Source: Acidobacteriaceae bacterium (GTDB lineage: Bacteria > Acidobacteriota > Terriglobia > Terriglobales > Acidobacteriaceae). From it: a DNA stretch of 7,121 bases. Positions within the stretch are counted from its first letter, which is position 1, and the number at the start of each line of letters is the position of its first letter. Location of the stretch: NCBI GenBank assembly GCA_003140785.1, contig PLKY01000259.1, forward strand, positions 24,665 to 31,785. Direction: 5' to 3'. Under the pieces are notes generated by a model. It ran no database searches, was not told where the DNA came from, and worked only from the letters and a program-made list of their open reading frames with translations. The translations under genes were made by a program, and so were the position numbers. Of this stretch, positions 1-5,454 are shown one piece after another.

Positions 1-1230
1 GCCATTGAATGCCTGCAGCGTCACCATCACGTATGCGTAGGCAATGTTGCCGCAGCTAAACGTACGCAGCGCCGTGGCCGCAATCGGAACCACAGCAGGA
101 TCGTTTACAAACAGCCGCACCACCGGCGTGGCAAACACGATGAAGAATACGCCGATCAGCCCCAGGAAAATCATGTTGTAGAGGCCCGTCCGCCACACCG
201 CCAGCGCCGCGCGGTCCGGTCGTTTTGCGCCCAGGTTCTGGCCCACCAGCGTGGCAGCCGCATTGCTCAGTCCCCACGCCGGCAGAATGAAGAAAACCAC
301 AATGCGAATGGCCACTGTGTATCCCGCCACCGCCGCCGACCCAAACAGGGAAACGATGCGCACCAGCCCGATCCAGCTGGCATTCGAGATCGCAAACTGA
401 AGCATGCCGGTCAGCGACACGCGAAGCAGTTTGGTCATCACCCGCACATTCAGCCGCACGTGACGCACAAGGACATGAATGCGCTCCGTACCCTTCAGCA
501 GCCGATAGAACTGGTAGAGCACGCCGATGCTGCGTCCCGTGAACGTGGCCAGCGCCGCGCCAGCCACACCCATATGCGGAAACGGCCCCAGCCCGAAGAT
601 CAGGCACGGGTCGAGGATCAGATTGATGATGTTCGACACCCACAAGAGCCGCATCGCAATTGCCGCGTCGCCTGCTCCGCGAAAGATCGCGTTGTTCAGG
701 AAGAGCATGATGATCGCGCCGCAGCCGCCCAGCGCAACGCGCGCGTAGCCCGATCCGCTCGCCACGATCTCCGCCGAAGCGCCCATCAGACCAAGCAACT
801 GTGGCGCAAAAATCCAAGCAGGAATCCCGATCGCCAAACTGATCGTCAGGCCCAGCCCAATCGCCTGCACTCCGGCAATCGCGGCGTCCTCTGGATCCTT
901 CTCGCCAATGCGCCGCGCCACCATGGCCGTCGTCGACATGGCAACGCCCATGCCAATAGCCATCACCAGGGCAAGCATCGATTCGGTAATGCCCACCGTG
1001 GCGACTGCATTCGCGCCGAGCCGCCCAACCCAGAACACGTCAACAACAGCAAAGAGAGATTCAAGCACCATCTCCAGCACCATCGGAATGGCCAGCAGAA
1101 AGATGGACCGGTTCAGGCTTCCAATTGTGTAGTCCTGGTGCGTGCCGCGTAGTGCCTCGCGCACCGAGGCCCAGAATCCGCGCGCCGGCGCTTCGGCCGA
1201 CTCGGTCGCGGTTGTTTCAATCAAAGACAT
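1..1230 (-). CDS. MATE-family multidrug efflux transporter, C-terminus cut by window edge
   Basis: An uninterrupted minus-strand frame runs from ATG at 1230 to the left edge, giving 410 residues with no stop. The protein is an inner-membrane antiporter of the MATE (NorM/DinF-like) family, which exports cationic drugs or metabolites using a Na+ or H+ gradient (family knowledge; substrate unknown). Visible signs: a soluble N-terminal stretch of about 40 residues; the first-helix motif VDVFWVGRLG (63-72); FRGAGDA (183-189); NLILDP (203-208); GVAGAALAT (221-229); LVGQNLGAKRP (328-338); and, at the edge, LQAFNG (405-410), the start of the second-half counterpart of the FRGAGD motif. Many hydrophobic segments lie between. 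MATE proteins are usually about 450 residues, so some 50 or more are missing. The start is chosen because GGAG lies six bases upstream (1237-1240) and the next in-frame Met (residue 50) is inside the first helix. The 253-base region upstream carries a possible leader-peptide attenuator. Confidence 0.93.
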   Translation of the reverse strand, partial: MSLIETTATESAEAPARGFWASVREALRGTHQDYTIGSLNRSIFLLAIPMVLEMVLESLFAVVDVFWVGRLGANAVATVGITESMLALVMAIGMGVAMSTTAMVARRIGEKDPEDAAIAGVQAIGLGLTISLAIGIPAWIFAPQLLGLMGASAEIVASGSGYARVALGGCGAIIMLFLNNAIFRGAGDAAIAMRLLWVSNIINLILDPCLIFGLGPFPHMGVAGAALATFTGRSIGVLYQFYRLLKGTERIHVLVRHVRLNVRVMTKLLRVSLTGMLQFAISNASWIGLVRIVSLFGSAAVAGYTVAIRIVVFFILPAWGLSNAAATLVGQNLGAKRPDRAALAVWRTGLYNMIFLGLIGVFFIVFATPVVRLFVNDPAVVPIAATALRTFSCGNIAYAYVMVTLQAFNG

Positions 1231-1236
1231 GGGGAA

Positions 1237-1240
1237 CTCC
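1237..1240 (-). promoter_or_regulatory. Ribosome binding site of the MATE exporter
   Basis: On the minus strand GGAG lies six bases before the ATG at 1230. The seven bases GTTCCCC (1237-1231), covering the last G of this site and the whole spacer, can pair with GGGG(TG)AAC at 1317-1309 in the upstream leader, with a two-base bulge. That pairing would hide the start region. The pairing is seen in the sequence; its use in the cell is inference. Confidence 0.6.
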
Positions 1241-1308
1241 ACAATGCCGCGCTCTAAAGCACGGCACACGCGAAGGGGCTCACGCTGCGATCAAGTTGGT
1301 TTGTGCAG

Positions 1309-1364
1309 GTTCACCCCGAGGCTGAAGTTGACCTCGGGTAATACAGGAAAAGGTCCCGAGGCAA
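1309..1364 (-). promoter_or_regulatory. Candidate attenuator: three arms forming alternative hairpins before the MATE exporter
   Basis: In minus-strand order three arms follow one another. Arm A is TTGCCTCGGG (1364-1355), arm B is CCCGAGGTCAA (1338-1328) and arm C is CCTCGGG (1321-1315). A pairs with B (7 bp plus 3 bp across one bulged base, 16-base loop). B also pairs with C (7 bp, 10-base loop). The two hairpins exclude each other. Neither is followed by a run of T, so a simple intrinsic terminator is unlikely. Arm A begins four bases after the stop codon of an 11-codon reading frame, where a ribosome paused at the end of that frame would cover it and release B to pair with C. Part of C could otherwise pair with the exporter start region. 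The arms are read directly; the regulatory role is inferred from the layout of known drug-inducible leaders such as that of ermC. Confidence 0.5.
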
Positions 1365-1367
1365 TGT

Positions 1368-1403
1368 TCAGCGAATAGGTCGTACGGCGACTGGCTGAAT
1401 CAT
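1368..1403 (-). CDS. Candidate 11-residue leader peptide MIQPVAVRPIR
   Basis: An ATG at 1403-1401 opens a frame of 11 codons, MIQPVAVRPIR, ending with TGA at 1370-1368. It is preceded by GGAGGAG (1414-1408), one of the strongest ribosome binding sites in the window and well placed for this ATG. The frame differs from that of the MATE exporter, whose start lies 137 bases downstream, so it is not a missed N-terminus. The peptide contains two prolines and two arginines near its end (VRPIR). Arg- and Pro-containing nascent peptides feature in several known antibiotic-dependent ribosome stalls, but this sequence matches none that I recognise. Hairpin arms begin four bases after the stop. I propose a regulatory leader peptide for the exporter. 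The alternative is a chance ATG behind a chance purine run. Confidence 0.5.
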   Translation of the reverse strand: MIQPVAVRPIR

Positions 1404-1407
1404 TGTT

Positions 1408-1414
1408 CTCCTCC
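1408..1414 (-). promoter_or_regulatory. Strong ribosome binding site of the candidate leader peptide
   Basis: GGAGGAG on the minus strand, four bases before the ATG at 1403 (six bases if the core is taken as GGAGG). No longer gene uses it: the frame it opens ends after 11 codons. A site this strong in front of such a short frame is the main reason to think the frame is translated. Confidence 0.55.
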
Positions 1415-1438
1415 GGTGCCGCGTGTTGCGGTTTTTAG

Positions 1439-1444
1439 AGTGTA
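1439..1444 (-). promoter_or_regulatory. Weak candidate -10 box for the leader/MATE transcript
   Basis: TACACT on the minus strand matches four of six bases of the sigma-70 -10 consensus and lies about 25 bases before the leader ribosome binding site, a sensible distance. No convincing -35 box was found 16-19 bases upstream. The site also sits in the loop of a small possible hairpin (GCGGT 1448-1444 with ACCGC 1432-1428). Low confidence. Confidence 0.2.
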
Positions 1445-1483
1445 CCGCGATTTTCGATTCGAGCGCCAGCGAATCTGGCCTGT

Positions 1484-1969
1484 TTATTTGCTCGGCGGCG
1501 TCATAGCGGCTGGCGCGCCTGCTCGGACCGGAACCATCCTGCATTCGGCGCACATCGTTGAAATCGGCTCCATCTTGAGATTGGGCCAGACTGTCGGGAT
1601 GGGCTTGATTTTCAACTGGGGCCACTCAATGGGCAGCAACTCAAGGCCGGGAAACTGATTTTGCGCGATCTGCGTCCCTGGCGGCTGATCCCCAATGCGA
1701 GACTGGGACGGATGCACAATGATCTTCGGATCGATCTCCGCATCCCCGAACGGCTTCAAGGTCGTTGGCGCTGGGCGGATCACGATCCACTCGGGCGTAT
1801 GCATCGTCGCGGGCCAGCCCGGCGGCAATTTGCCGAAGTCTCTGCGCTGCGCGGTCCACGGGGACGGCAGGCTGCCAGGAGGATTCGAGTTCAACGGCCC
1901 GAATGGACCCGATTGTGCGAATGCCGTAGACCCGGCAAATAGAAAGAGAGCAAGGATTGCGACTCGCAT
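1484..1969 (-). CDS. Small exported proline-rich protein with 12-residue repeats and a CXXC motif
   Basis: I do not recognise a named family. The protein is 161 residues. It starts with a clear signal peptide, MRVAILALFLFAGSTAFA, with a likely signal peptidase I cut after AFA (18/19), so it should be periplasmic or secreted. The ATG at 1969 is preferred over an in-frame TTG at 2020 because GGAGGTG lies just upstream (about 1979) and because the signal peptide then begins at once. The mature part is rich in Pro and Trp. Residues 113-148 hold three degenerate repeats: PI--EWPQLKIK (113-122), PIPTVWPNLKME (123-134) and PISTMCAECRMV (135-146), followed by PV. The only two cysteines form CAEC (140-143) in the third repeat, which could make a disulfide or bind metal. 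There is no lipobox. It lies 209 bases after the EF-G-like gene and 80 bases before the leader peptide, and probably has its own transcript. Confidence 0.8.
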   Translation of the reverse strand: MRVAILALFLFAGSTAFAQSGPFGPLNSNPPGSLPSPWTAQRRDFGKLPPGWPATMHTPEWIVIRPAPTTLKPFGDAEIDPKIIVHPSQSRIGDQPPGTQIAQNQFPGLELLPIEWPQLKIKPIPTVWPNLKMEPISTMCAECRMVPVRAGAPAAMTPPSK

Positions 1970-1992
1970 CCCACACCTCCATGCAACCCAGT

Positions 1993-2008
1993 TCCGCTTC
2001 AAAGCGGA
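1993..2008 (-). promoter_or_regulatory. Small hairpin in the 5' untranslated region of the exported protein gene
   Basis: TCCGCT and AGCGGA form a six-base-pair stem with a four-base loop (TTGA on the minus strand). It lies about 13 bases upstream of the ribosome binding site of the exported protein. It could stabilise the transcript or be chance; no partner arm covering the ribosome binding site was seen. Confidence 0.3.
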
Positions 2009-2113
2009 GAAAGCCTCCAATTAGGACGCGCTGCCAAATCTGCTGTGAGCTTCACGCACAAAAACTTCTGCGATTATTTCCCCGTGGAAGAGCTGCCGTT
2101 GTGAAGCGCGGCT

Positions 2114-2158
2114 CGGGCAAGTTAGCTCGCTTGCCCGGAATCATCGGCGCGAAGCGCC
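2114..2158 (-). terminator. Tandem hairpins after the EF-G-like gene, possible terminator without T-run
   Basis: Two hairpins lie 20-65 bases after the stop of the EF-G-like gene. The first is GGCGC/GCGCC with a three-base loop (2158-2146). The second is CGGGCAAG/CTTGCCCG, eight base pairs with an eight-base loop (2137-2114). Neither is followed by a T-run on the minus strand, so an intrinsic terminator of the usual kind is not shown. They may end or protect the transcript's 3' end. Confidence 0.35.
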
Positions 2159-2178
2159 AGTTGGCCGCACCGCAGGTG

Positions 2179-4329
2179 CTATTCTTCTTCCTCCTCCACC
2201 GGCCGCTTCGCATTCGCCAGGATCTTGTCGGCCACCAGTTGCGGCACAATGTCGTAGTGGTTCATCTCCATGCGATAGCTGCCTTTGCCCTGTGTCATTG
2301 AAGTCAGCAGCGTGCCGTATGTCAGCATCTCGGCCATGGGCACTTCGGCATTGATCACCGTCGTCCGACCTTTCGACTCCATGCCCTGCACGCGCCCGCG
2401 GCGGCTGTTCAGGTCGCCCATCAGAGTCCCGGCAAATTCATCCGGTGCCTCGATCTCGACCTTCATGATCGGTTCCAGCAGGCACGGCTTGGCCGTTTCC
2501 ATGCATTTGCGGAACGCCAGACGCCCAGCCATCTTGAATGACATTTCATTCGAGTCCACGTCGTGATAACTGCCGTCGAAGACCGTCACCTTGAAGTCCA
2601 CAACCGGATAACCCGCCAGATAGCCGCGCGCCGCAGACTCGACGATGCCCTTCTCAACCGCCGGAATAAACTGCCGTGGAATCGCGCCGCCGAACACTTC
2701 GTTGGCGAACTCGAAACCACCGCCGCGCGGCGTCGGCTCCATCCGGATCTTGCAGTCGCCGAACTGGCCGTGTCCGCCACTCTGCTTTTTGTGGCGTCCA
2801 TGTCCTTCGGTGCGGCCACGAATGCTCTCGCGATACGGCACCTTCGGCGCTTTCAATGTCACCTCGGCGTGGTACCGCTTCTTCAGACGCGACACAATCG
2901 CCTCGATGTGCGGCTGTCCGGCCCCGGCAATCAGAAACTCATTGGTCTGCGGATCGCGGAAGAAGCGAATCAGCAGATCCTCTTCCATCAGCTTGTGAAT
3001 AGCAGGCGCAAGCTTGTCCTCGTCCGCGCGGCTCTTCGGCTCGATAGCATAGGTCATCGCGGCCTCCGGCAGAGCAGCCAATTCAACCTGAATCTCTGCG
3101 CCTTTTTGGCCCAGCGTGTCTCCGGTAAATGTTTCGCGCAGTTTCGCCACTGCCCCAAGATCGCCGGCATGCAGCTCCACCACTTCCACAGCTTTGCGTC
3201 CCTGCATCACACTCAAATGCGAGAAACGTTCCTGGCCGCGTCGCGTGTAGTTCTCCAGTGTGGCGTCGTTTCTCACCACTCCACTGATCACCTTGAAGAA
3301 CGAGATGCGCCCCGCAAATGGGTCCGACATAGTCTTGAACACCAACAACGCAGTCGGCTCGCTGTCGCTGATTTTTCGCACTGAAGCGCCGGAGCCAGCC
3401 GAGCTGTCGCCTCCGCCACCGTTGGCGGCCACTGCCTGCAATACCGGTGCTTTCACGGCGATGGGCGCGCGTTCCGTGGGCGCAGGCGCATACACCTTGA
3501 TGAAGTCGAGCAAATGGTCAGCGCCCATGTTTGCCTGGCCGCTGACAAACAGCACCGGGAAGATGCGGTCCTCCCGAATGGCCTCATGCAGCGCTGTAAT
3601 CAGGTGCTGCTCGGGAATCGTGCCCTCGGCAAAGTACTCCTCCATCAGCTCGTCTTTGCCCTCGGCCACCAGCTCCACCAGCGCCTCGTGCGCGGCTTTG
3701 GCAGCGCCTGTCAGGGACGCCGGAACTTCGCCGATCTTGCCGCGTCCATCGCCACCGGGAGTGTAGTAAAACGCCTCCATCGTCACCAGATCGACAACGC
3801 CATGGAATCCATCCGGCCCGCTGATGGGCAGCTGCACCGGCACACACAGCCGTCCCCAGCGCTCGTGCAGATCGTCAATCAGCGCGCTCAAGCCGCTCGT
3901 GCCGCCCGCCTTGGGGTGGTCCATCTGGTTCACGATCACGAAGCGGGGAACATTAGCCTCCTCGGCAAACTTCCACACCCTCTCGGTCACGGCTTCCACG
4001 CCGTTCTGGGCATTCACCACCACGGCCGCTGCCTCCACCGGCAGCAGCGCAGCGCGGGCCTCGTGGTTGAACATGTGAAATCCGGGCGTATCGACAAAAT
4101 TGATCTTCGTGCCCTGCCACTCGGCATAGGCAACGGCATTCTGCATGGTGATTCTGCGGGCTACTTCCTCTTCGTCGTAGGCAGTCACCGCCGAGCCGTC
4201 TTCCACACGGCCCTGGGTTGGAGTTGTTTTCGCGGCATGCAGCAGAGCGGCAATCAAGGTGGTCTTGCCGCTGTGCGCATGCCCCACTACAGCTACGTTG
4301 CGGATCTCACTTCCCTGATACGTTTTCAT
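2179..4329 (-). CDS. EF-G-like translational GTPase (EF-G2 type)
   Basis: A complete 716-residue protein of the EF-G family with all expected domains. The G domain (about 1-290) has P-loop GHAHSGKT (16-23), switch I RRIT (58-61), DTPGF (80-84), NQMD (134-137) and SG (263-264). A Gly/Ser-rich linker follows (about 303-315), then domain II (about 325-420), domain III (about 423-490, with FLIAGAGQPHIEA), domain IV (about 495-610, with KKQSGGHGQFGD and SYHDVDSNEMSFKMA) and a domain V C-terminal part with NSRRGRVQGM (641-650) and an acidic VEEEEE tail. Canonical EF-G translocates tRNA and mRNA using GTP. This one has the EF-G2 look: Phe replaces the usual His of DTPGH, NQMD replaces NKMD, and switch I lacks RG. 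It is therefore probably a paralogue with a specialised or unknown ribosomal role, not the housekeeping factor, and not a Tet(M)-type protection protein. GGAGGAG (4343-4337) precedes the ATG. Confidence 0.93.
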   Translation of the reverse strand: MKTYQGSEIRNVAVVGHAHSGKTTLIAALLHAAKTTPTQGRVEDGSAVTAYDEEEVARRITMQNAVAYAEWQGTKINFVDTPGFHMFNHEARAALLPVEAAAVVVNAQNGVEAVTERVWKFAEEANVPRFVIVNQMDHPKAGGTSGLSALIDDLHERWGRLCVPVQLPISGPDGFHGVVDLVTMEAFYYTPGGDGRGKIGEVPASLTGAAKAAHEALVELVAEGKDELMEEYFAEGTIPEQHLITALHEAIREDRIFPVLFVSGQANMGADHLLDFIKVYAPAPTERAPIAVKAPVLQAVAANGGGGDSSAGSGASVRKISDSEPTALLVFKTMSDPFAGRISFFKVISGVVRNDATLENYTRRGQERFSHLSVMQGRKAVEVVELHAGDLGAVAKLRETFTGDTLGQKGAEIQVELAALPEAAMTYAIEPKSRADEDKLAPAIHKLMEEDLLIRFFRDPQTNEFLIAGAGQPHIEAIVSRLKKRYHAEVTLKAPKVPYRESIRGRTEGHGRHKKQSGGHGQFGDCKIRMEPTPRGGGFEFANEVFGGAIPRQFIPAVEKGIVESAARGYLAGYPVVDFKVTVFDGSYHDVDSNEMSFKMAGRLAFRKCMETAKPCLLEPIMKVEIEAPDEFAGTLMGDLNSRRGRVQGMESKGRTTVINAEVPMAEMLTYGTLLTSMTQGKGSYRMEMNHYDIVPQLVADKILANAKRPVEEEEE

Positions 4330-4777
4330 AGTCTTTCTCCTCCACCTGCTGTGGGGCGGACGCCTTCGACAGGTCCACGCCAGAGAAAAGGCGCGTAATT
4401 TGATGTGGGTTGAATTGAGCTACACGATTGGCGTGAACGAATGTTGATAATCGCGATTCGAGCGAGGGGCGAGACTTGTTCAGGAATCGGGAGCGAGTGG
4501 CACAGGGACCTCACAGACACGTCCATCGGGACGTCAAAGAGTCCGAATTGGCGGGCTCGAGGGCCCGGTCTGCCGTCTTCCTCGTCCATCAGGAGAGTCT
4601 CCGGCAGGCGTCCGGGGAACAAAATCAGAGGGAGTCCACGGGCGTCTCGCTTTAAGAAAACGGATGCTATCACACTGGATATATGAACGTCCTGTGACAA
4701 AAACTACCGCACATCGAGATTGCGTTGTTCGACCAGAACGACTAGAATTATGGTTGAAATGGACTGCGGAGGTGCTC
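4330..4777. other. 448-base divergent intergenic region
   Basis: This region separates the EF-G-like gene (minus) from the antitoxin gene (plus). The left end holds the EF-G-like ribosome binding site (4337-4343), and the right end holds the antitoxin promoter and operator candidates (4720-4748). In between are small inverted repeats: ACGTCC/GGACGT (4519-4524 and 4529-4534, four-base loop) and CGGGC/GCCCG (4552-4556 and 4563-4567). I found no convincing promoter for the EF-G-like gene and no convincing gene. A minus-strand frame from ATG 4589 to 4326 overlaps the EF-G-like start by four bases, but its third-position GC falls sharply in the second half (see rejected items). Confidence 0.6.
4720..4748 (+). 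promoter_or_regulatory. Candidate sigma-70 promoter and operator of the toxin-antitoxin pair
   Basis: TTGCGT (4720-4725) and TAGAAT (4743-4748) are separated by exactly 17 bases. The -10 box matches five of six consensus bases; the -35 box matches only TTG. Transcription would start near 4755, about 23 bases before the antitoxin ATG. An inverted repeat, GTTGTTC (4724-4730) and GAACGAC (4736-4742), with one mismatch and a five-base spacer, fills most of the space between the boxes. Phd-type antitoxins bind palindromes in their own promoters (family knowledge), so this is a good operator candidate (inference). Confidence 0.5.
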
Positions 4778-5023
4778 ATGGCGGTTTGGCAGATACAGGA
4801 AGCGAAGACACGTCTGAGCGAGGTGATCGAGGAGGCCAGCCAGAAGGGCCCGCAGATCATAACAAGGCACGGAACGGAACGGGCTGTCATTCTGTCCATC
4901 GCGGATTACCGCGCGCTCACCGCACACAAGCCAAGCCTCAAAGAGTATCTGCTCGGCGGACCGAAAGTAGATCGCTTTGAAATCGCGCGTGATCGCGACA
5001 CAGGGCGGGAGATCGATTTGTGA
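4778..5023 (+). CDS. Phd/YefM-type antitoxin
   Basis: An 81-residue protein with the Phd/YefM fold signature: MAVWQIQEAKTRLSEVIEEA at the N-terminus, then a central strand region with ITRHGTERAVILS and the helix IADYRAL. This part (about 1-50) dimerises and binds operator DNA. The tail (about 52-81, ending DRDTGREIDL) is charged and probably unfolded until it wraps the toxin. It neutralises the PIN-domain RNase encoded next and, with it, represses the operon (family knowledge). The ATG at 4778 is chosen because GGAGG (4768-4772) lies just upstream and because the conserved domain starts there. The same frame is open further upstream (ATG at 4664), but that extension crosses the promoter and is unlike the family. 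The stop overlaps the toxin start by four bases. Confidence 0.9.
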   Translation: MAVWQIQEAKTRLSEVIEEASQKGPQIITRHGTERAVILSIADYRALTAHKPSLKEYLLGGPKVDRFEIARDRDTGREIDL

Positions 5024-5442
5024 ACGGGCGGACCGAGTACCTGCTCGACACCAATGTCCTGAGCGAGACACGCAAGAGAAAGGCGGACTCCGGCCTGATG
5101 TCCTTCCTGGAGAATGCCGAGCCGTCCGCGCTCTACATCAGCGTCCTCACGCTGGGCGAATTGCGAAAGGGAGTCGCGGTGAAGGGGCGCAGCGATTCCG
5201 TTGCGGCGAAGAACCTCGGCGCGTGGGTCGACGGCCTCGAGTACAGTTTTGCGGAACGCATTCTCGGAATAGATGCTGCCACTGCACGGCTGTGGGGCGA
5301 ATGGTCCGCCGAGCGTCCGAGACCTGTCGTCGATACCCTGATGGCTGCTACAGCCATGTCGCGCGGCATGACGCTGGTTACGCGAAATGTCAGCGATCTG
5401 CGCGGAATCAAAGTAAAGCTGTTGAATCCCTGGGCGGGTTGA
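5020..5442 (+). CDS. VapC/FitB-like PIN-domain toxin (ribonuclease)
   Basis: A 140-residue PIN-domain protein. The N-terminal motif YLLDTNVLSE gives the first catalytic acid, D10; LTLGELRKG gives E47; VVDTLMAATA gives D105; and LVTRNVSDL gives N123/D126 at the fourth position. These residues would hold Mg2+ or Mn2+ for RNA cleavage. The LLDTNVLSE start and TRNVxD ending are typical of the FitB-like VapC branch. It is full length, with no missing key residue, so it is probably active. The start is GTG at 5020, overlapping the antitoxin stop in GTGA (5020-5023), which suggests coupled translation and keeps toxin output tied to antitoxin. The partner is the Phd/YefM-type antitoxin upstream, a mixed but common pairing for PIN toxins. 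Its RNA target cannot be told from sequence. Confidence 0.9.
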   Translation: MNGRTEYLLDTNVLSETRKRKADSGLMSFLENAEPSALYISVLTLGELRKGVAVKGRSDSVAAKNLGAWVDGLEYSFAERILGIDAATARLWGEWSAERPRPVVDTLMAATAMSRGMTLVTRNVSDLRGIKVKLLNPWAG

Positions 5443-5454
5443 TACCACGCCCTC

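Noticed and set aside
56..1152. Long open frames over the MATE gene, one on the minus strand (56-817, 253 residues) and one on the plus strand (460-1152, 230 residues)
   Set aside because: They are in other frames of a gene with clear MATE motifs along its whole visible length. Their translations are Arg/His/Ala-rich with no recognisable domain, as expected for shadows in GC-rich DNA.
1309..1364. The hairpins read as an ordinary intrinsic terminator of the exported protein gene
   Set aside because: Neither alternative stem is followed by a T-run on the minus strand, and a translated-looking short frame lies between the gene and the hairpins. A terminator role cannot be fully excluded.
2563..4398. 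Plus-strand open frames antisense to the EF-G-like gene (2563-3384, 3514-4398)
   Set aside because: Full-length EF-G homology on the minus strand explains this DNA. The antisense translations show no domain, and high GC makes long antisense frames common.
4326..4589. Minus-strand frame of 87 codons from ATG 4589 whose TGA overlaps the EF-G-like ATG (ATGA)
   Set aside because: By hand count about two thirds of the first 50 codons end in G or C, but only about a third of the remaining 37, so coding signal is not sustained. The frame runs through the ribosome binding site of the EF-G-like gene, has a poor one of its own and shows no recognisable domain.
4670..4697. Inverted repeat TCACA (4670-4674) and TGTGA (4693-4697)
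   Set aside because: The arms are only five bases with an 18-base gap, wrong for a standard CRP-like site, and they lie upstream of the better operator candidate. Chance is likely.
4664..4777. N-terminal extension of the antitoxin from the in-frame ATG at 4664
   Set aside because: It would run through the promoter and operator candidates and adds 38 residues before the conserved Phd/YefM start. The ATG at 4778 has a good ribosome binding site.
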